Assembly: GCF_000003815.2 (NCBI RefSeq)
Contig: NC_049993.1
Coordinates: forward strand, 11,813,436 to 11,877,435
Direction of reading: 5' to 3'
DNA length: 64,000 bases
From: Branchiostoma floridae
Lineage: Eukaryota; Chordata; Leptocardii; Amphioxiformes; Branchiostomatidae
Of the stretch, positions 59,801 to 64,000 are shown piece after piece; positions within the stretch are counted from its first letter, which is position 1; the number at the start of each line of letters is the position of its first letter. A program made the position numbers and the translations under genes. The notes below the pieces were generated by a model. The model saw only the letters and a program-made list of their open reading frames with translations, was not told the origin of the DNA and searched no databases.

Positions 59801-60919
59801 CACAAATGATAATTTATTCTAACTTCAGCATGCACAGAACAGAGCTAGAAAAGATCATATCGGGTGCATAGTTTTTTTTAACAATGATTTGATGTGTGCA
59901 TTATTGGAGTAGGTATGGTAGATGTAACACAAAAGAGTCTAACTCTGTCTTCTGGTTCTAAAAGACCTGTCCAAATGAGTAGTCCTGTCCAGTTTTTCAA
60001 CATTTCTGCAGCAATTGTCAGGTAAAAGGTGGCAGCTGATCAGCCAGTGCAGCCCTGAGCACAAAGAAGGCAGCTGGTTTGAATCCTCTTTTTTCCGCAG
60101 AACCTCACGAGTCTTCCTGACTTCTCCTGTTGTAGTGTGGTGTCCTGGTCCCCCTGTGTCATCCTGATCCTCAGGTTCAGCACAGCATGGCACACTGGGA
60201 TCACCAGCACTCAGAGTCACTTCTCTCACTGCCATCTTTTCTTCTTCATTTGTTCTTTTAAAATTGGCAGTGCCTATGACTTCATGTACATTACATAGAG
60301 GAACATAAATGCCTTTGGGAGCATTCTCCTGCACAAAACCTACTTAACCAGGTGGAGGTTTCTACTTTAGTGGGCATGGCCTCTGACCAGGTAAAATTGA
60401 TTCTCTGACAGCTGACAGCCACACCCACAAAAGTGGAAATCTCAGCCCAGTTTATCAAAATCTCCCCAAGGTAGATTGTATAGGCTGTGGGCAAGGCTTT
60501 GCATGGGAGAATGCTCTTATGTGTGTTCCTTTACACATGGCAGAATGTATAGGAGCCACGCTGTCTTTTCTGTTGATGTGTGCTTGCATTTGCATTGGCA
60601 ACAAAAGTACATGTAATAGCCTGGTATGCAGCCTTGTTCAGCTAAGACCTACTTCCCAATGGTTGTTACTGTTGGGAAGCAGATGAAAGCTGGCCTGCAT
60701 ACCTAGGCTATGATATGGTCCTAGTGGTAAAGGTGTTGCAGAATCTATTTGATTGACAGAGCCCAGTTTAACCTGCAGCATATGTTGTTCTCTCCATGCT
60801 GCAGGGACAGTGTGCGAGAGATAGTCCAGCTGCTGAGGAACACCAGTAACCCACAAGTAGAGTACATCACCAGAACCATCAAGAAATGGGCAAAGGACAA
60901 CAGAGTCTCACTCAGCTAG
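50807..60919 (+). CDS. IFT56: Intraflagellar transport protein 56 (TTC26)
   Basis: Coding exons: 50807-50809, 51297-51437, 51617-51709, 52106-52220, 53093-53142, 54557-54702, 55558-55729, 56331-56508, 56860-57033, 57510-57598, 57913-58066, 58234-58340 and 58586-58719, then one of two terminal exons (59485-59599 or 60805-60919). Either choice gives 556 residues, close to vertebrate IFT56. The protein begins MMLSRAKPA and is built of tetratricopeptide helices; long blocks such as [47 protein letters not shown] are almost unchanged from vertebrates. It is a subunit of IFT complex B, which carries cargo, notably motility proteins, along the ciliary axoneme. Exon 1 contributes only the start ATG, and exon 2 begins with a second ATG that could also serve. 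The donors of the exons ending at 54702 (gtcact) and 55729 (gtcaaa) are weak. Confidence 0.95.
52249..52262. promoter_or_regulatory. RFX X-box palindrome in IFT56 intron 4
   Basis: The sequence gtttccatggcaac matches the RFX consensus GTHNYYATRRNAAC at every position. It lies 29 bases after the exon ending at 52220. RFX factors drive ciliary and IFT genes in animals; usage here is inference. Confidence 0.5.
52636..53080 (+). repeat. Minisatellite of ttaaccacctgctaaccatt units
   Basis: About 20 or more diverged units of 18-22 bp fill the end of IFT56 intron 4 and run up to the acceptor of exon 53093-53142. The unit contains gttaac and taacca. Confidence 0.9.
54912..55050 (+). pseudogene. Degraded duplicate of an IFT56 exon end and following intron
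   Basis: The segment gatcctccttgataacaag and the following bases copy the end of exon 54557-54702 (gattctcctagataacag). Similarity continues in the intron (acatttacatacaaatgtga against acatctacccagaaatgtga, and gttgtagcaaaagag against cttgtagcaaaagag). The donor gt has become aagtc. Confidence 0.6.
55344..55474 (+). repeat. 131-bp tandem duplication across an IFT56 acceptor
   Basis: The unit 55344-55474 is repeated at 55475-55605 with few changes. It includes the polypyrimidine tract, acceptor and first 48 bases of exon 55558-55729. Using the upstream acceptor (exon start 55427) without the downstream one would read into the second unit and meet a stop. Confidence 0.9.
56172..56278 (+). repeat. 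Tandem duplication across a second IFT56 acceptor, with stop codon
   Basis: Copies the acceptor and first roughly 50 bases of exon 56331-56508 (offset 112 bases at the acceptor). The duplicate reads caagagctgaagaccctctag, so the frame ends after six codons and it cannot act as a coding exon. Confidence 0.9.
58812..59286. mobile_element. Foldback element in the intron before the first IFT56 terminal exon
   Basis: The left end taggggtgggtaccggtac and the right end, reversed, ctaggggtgggtactggta, are matching termini about 475 bp apart. A second paired block is gtaccggtac. There is no coding capacity. It looks like a MITE. Confidence 0.7.
59485..59599 (+). CDS. IFT56: IFT56 alternative terminal exon a
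   Basis: After the acceptor gtttttag this exon encodes [37 protein letters not shown] and a stop. The phase fits exon 58586-58719. Its start (ETLR) matches the vertebrate C terminus I remember better than exon b does. No good polyadenylation signal was seen close downstream. Confidence 0.88.
60295..60535. repeat. Inverted repeat pair between the two terminal exons
   Basis: The segment gagcattctcctgcacaaaacc near 60319, shortened here to its core gagcattctcc, is mirrored by ggagaatgctc near 60507. Neighbouring bases are also partly paired (ggaacataaatg with tatgtgtgttcc). It is probably a MITE relic. Confidence 0.5.
60617..60710. repeat. 94-bp hairpin between IFT56 terminal exons
   Basis: The arms tagcctggtatgcagcc and ggcctgcatacctaggcta pair, as do acttcccaa and ttgggaagc nearer the loop. 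The size and shape resemble a pre-miRNA, but short MITEs of this form are equally likely. Confidence 0.6.
60805..60919 (+). CDS. IFT56: IFT56 alternative terminal exon b
   Basis: After the acceptor ctgcag this exon encodes [37 protein letters not shown] and a stop. It has the same length and phase as exon a and about 65 percent identical residues by eye. Its last residues (NRVS) resemble the vertebrate end more than exon a does. A polyadenylation signal aataaa lies near 61546. Confidence 0.88.
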
Positions 60920-61952
60920 AACATACACCAATCTGCTGACCAGCTTCTACTATGTTTCAATTATATTATAGAAAGAAAGGAAATACATTTTTATCATAGG
61001 GTATCAAGACATTGGGACTTTCTGTTCATTTTAGAAAAGAAAATTTATTAGAATCTGATATCCAAGTAAATTTTGTAACTTCTATGGCTCATTCCCTGAC
61101 ATATTGGAGAACAATATGAGCATTGTACATGTATATATTTGCATATAAAATATTGTATATGATGTAGGTTGTCATCATCTCTTCTTCTCATAACTATTAT
61201 TGGCAATCTAGAAACTATTTGGGGATTGATATTCTCATAACTTAAAAAAGTGGACAGTCTACCTGAAGGTATCAAAATTGTGTGTTTTTTATTTCTTTCT
61301 TGGTCAGATTGACAAATAGGAGTTTTTGTGGGGTGAATTCACAACATTTTCAACAGTTGTAGTTGAATCCACAATGTATAAAGCATTGTATTGCAGATAT
61401 AAGAACAAATTAATTGATGTAAGGTACAATGTATGGATGTTCCCTTCCATAGATTTGTTGAATGTTCTGTATAATTTACTTCAAGGATTTGATGCTATCA
61501 GTCATGCTGTAAATAAAATGTTCTGTACAGCAGTTTGAAACTTTGTAATAAAGATAGAACACATTTTTCTTCAACAGTTGTCTTGAGCAAATGAATCTCG
61601 TTATGTTGCTAATTGAAATTAGAGCAGCAGTCTACACATAGAAATTTAAAAGTTTAAAAACATCACATTAAAGATCAAGTCAAAATAATCTCTTCATTGA
61701 TAATTTATCTCTTCATTTTATGAAAATATACATGTACATTCTATTTGTAAAAAGATCTGGCCTTACAGTTCATTTGTAATCTGAGGTAGGAACTACCAAC
61801 ATATGACGGGATAATTAGTTCCTTCCCCACTGTTGGTAGCCTCTTTGGCACAATCCCTTTCTGCCGGGGGCTTATCGGGTCCTTCTAGAGGCCTGATCGG
61901 TCAAAGGGCTGCTAGAAGCTTGATTTAGTCAGGCTACAATGTCGGTGACCAA
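60920..61952. other. Convergent intergenic region IFT56 / IDO
   Basis: AT-rich, with no gene. The IFT56 polyadenylation signals aataaa near 61511 and 61546 fall here. A tttatt near 61706 could serve the minus-strand IDO gene. Confidence 0.5.
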
Positions 61953-64000
61953 TCAGGTGCCAGACACATCCGGCAGGAGAGCAGCAGTTGTGGTGTCTCG
62001 TACACTCTTCAGGAACGTCATGATACCTGTTTGGTACAGATAAACAGCTCAGTCATTTCCACAAACACAGTACTAGTCTATGTAATTCTTCATCCTGTTC
62101 AGTTAATCTGTAAATTTCTTGACAATTTGTATCTGTATAAGGTTTGAGGCATAGTACCTGTTCCACCCGTGCCAACATTTGCTAATCCTTCAACCTTGTG
62201 CCCCTTGGCTCTCTTGGAAGGGATGACAATGTAGCTGTAGGCCAACACATTTAATTGTTAAGAATTAATGGAAAGAAATTTTCAAAGAAGCGTCTATAGA
62301 GACACAACAGAGAAAGGTAACATTTGCAAGCAAATACTTGCAACTTTCCTTTAACCTTCACTTGGTCTAGCCTAACAAACTACAGCTATGTTTATTCTTA
62401 CTCAAACACATTGATCATATATATGGTGACCAGCCACTCTGGCTCCATCCTGCCACTTGCTACATACCAGTAATGTATTGAACACCACAGTGTGCCGCTA
62501 CTTTACAACTAACCATTTGCATGGTCATTGACCTTATTTGTTTGAAGAAGAAGAAACATAAGCTATGCAAATTAAATAACATACATGTAGCAACAACTAT
62601 GAAAACTCATAAATATGATAAGATACCTTGCAATGATACTAATATGCAGTGAGCGGAAGTCTCTGAGTGTGGACACGCAGGTATTATATGCAGTCCTCAA
62701 CTCCTGATCATCAGTGTTTGACACAAAGTTGCGTACGGACGGACCCTTGCCCACATCAGCTATGAAGTTCCTGTGAGCCGGTAGCATGTGGTCCCTCATC
62801 CTCATCAGGAAGGCACCTACAGGTGGAGGTTAATTGTTAGTCATTGGCCACATTCTTGGCTAGGAGAAACCTGTAAAATGTCATTTGTGGCAGCAGTACA
62901 TGTATTTGTACTACTTACCTTCTCTGCCATTATGTTTGATTCCGAGAAACTCATCCAGGCATTGTATTGTTGCGACTTGGGCAGCACTTCCCCCAGAAAG
63001 CTGGAACGGTTCGTCCCTAACACCCTCGTAGATCAACCCACGGGGGAGGGCGGGGTTGTCCTTCCAGCCTGACAGGAAGTACCGCAGCTGGTTGTAGAAC
63101 ACTTCCGTGTCACACTGCTCCTTCATTCTACCTAACGTCTGCTTCATTTTCTTCAGTACAGGTATAATGGCAGTGAGAGCATCTCTGGTTGACTTGGAAT
63201 TGCCTTCAAGTACCCCTTTCTGTGCCTGATCAGGTATAAACACAGAAGACTATTCAAGTTACAATGTAGTAGAATGGGGTAAATAGATAAACTCCAAGCA
63301 GATCTTGTGATGGCATAAGATAGTATCATAAGCTGGGGATGGAGTTTAGCCAGCAAAGGAGTTCTTTAGCAACTGCTTAACTCCTTCCACAGCTTATGAT
63401 ACTATCTTATGCCATCGCAAGATCTGCTTGGAGACTAGTCAATAGATCTACTACATAGCAGAATATAGAAATAAATGAGATGAACTCATAATACTTAGAA
63501 ATGTACCACCACATGATACACTGTTTATAAATTTGCTGTAAAGATGAAATGCCCTTTTTTTCAAAAGAAACATAGTCTTGTGAATGACTGTCTATATATT
63601 TGCATTTGTCACAAGTAAGACCATTGCAAAGGGCAAACAAACCTACCTCTAAAACCAGAGGTAAAGCTGCGATAAAGTCAATCTCTATTTGAAGGGGTAT
63701 CAAGGCAAACCAGGAGAAGTCTCGAGGACAGGTGATGCAGAAGAGTAATTGAAGATTGTCCAGCTCTAGCGGCCCCTTGGGATCCTTCTTCTTCCAATTG
63801 GCCAGGCTGACACAATGGTGAGAGATGATTGGTGGAACCCCGAGGTGCTCCGACACATGGTACCAGGGAACAGCGACGCTGCGGGGCAGGAAGTCTGGTA
63901 CACCTGCCTCCCCCGCCTGCCACACGTAGGCGTGGCCGATGGTGCTGAGCAACAGGTGGGCCAGGTGCCACTCCAGGGGACCCTGTAGCCGGGTGTGGTC
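61953..64000 (-). CDS. IDO: Indoleamine 2,3-dioxygenase, partial (N terminus outside window)
   Basis: Minus-strand exons: 63647-64000 (open to the window edge), 62919-63225, 62627-62816, 62158-62234 and 61953-62026, giving 333 residues; about 70 N-terminal residues are missing. Family landmarks are HAYVWQAGEAG, LPRSVAVPW, LANWKKKDP, YFLSGWKDNPALPRGLIYEG, LSGGSAAQ and the heme-ligand histidine in LPAHRNF. The distal arginine expected in QLRYFLSGW is present. IDO is a cytosolic heme enzyme that opens the indole ring of tryptophan to N-formylkynurenine, the first step of the kynurenine pathway. The protein ends with a short tail after TFLKSVRDTTTAALL. Invertebrate chordate IDOs precede the IDO1/IDO2 split, so no number is assigned. 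Confidence 0.95.
63292..63433. repeat. Large near-perfect hairpin in an IDO intron
   Basis: Arms 63292-63335 and 63390-63433 are 44 bases each, with one mismatch (core gcataagatagtatcataag), separated by a 54-base loop that itself contains short inverted segments. It has the structure of a MITE or a long double-stranded RNA source. No target duplication was recognised. Confidence 0.85.

Noticed and set aside
59939-60334. 131-codon minus-strand ORF between the IFT56 terminal exons
   Set aside because: Low complexity and no family resemblance; it overlaps an inverted repeat.

Overview
The window is a 64 kb piece of animal nuclear genome, most likely from a lancelet (Branchiostoma). Genes are intron-rich with GT-AG junctions, the proteins read as chordate orthologues, introns carry many short foldback elements and a tRNA-derived SINE, and a 100-N assembly gap lies at 1943-2042. 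The species assignment is inference. Nothing bacterial, plasmid-like or CRISPR-like is present.

Layout, left to right: PLAA (minus, N-terminal part only, 1-3131); a protein with three Myb/SANT-like (trihelix) domains (plus, 5090-9601); two tandem EPHX4-like epoxide hydrolases (plus, 10990-13254 and 15210-18007); GIPC PDZ adaptor (minus, 21361-34479); P4HTM-like prolyl 4-hydroxylase with EF-hands (plus, 35611-40423); a ZIP zinc transporter of the SLC39A1/2/3 group (minus, 43267-46320); IFT56/TTC26 (plus, 50807-60919); indoleamine 2,3-dioxygenase (minus, 61953-64000, N terminus beyond the window). Exon coordinates were placed by hand from splice signals, reading-frame continuity and remembered family sequences. 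Total coding lengths of all complete genes are divisible by three and close to the vertebrate sizes I remember.

The genes do not form one pathway. They are single units on alternating strands. PLAA and the trihelix gene, GIPC and P4HTM, and ZIP and IFT56 are divergent pairs; EPHX4-B/GIPC, P4HTM/ZIP and IFT56/IDO are convergent pairs.

The most interesting signals are in IFT56. It has two complete alternative terminal exons, three separate partial duplications at exon-intron junctions, and a perfect RFX X-box palindrome in an intron. Others are the patchy near-identity of the EPHX4 copies (gene conversion), a pair of 455-bp inverted repeats about 3.3 kb apart inside GIPC intron 1, a 71-bp element with target duplication 22 bp from a GIPC splice donor, a REST/RE1-like motif carried twice by an intronic repeat in P4HTM, and an assembly gap that falls inside a palindromic repeat.
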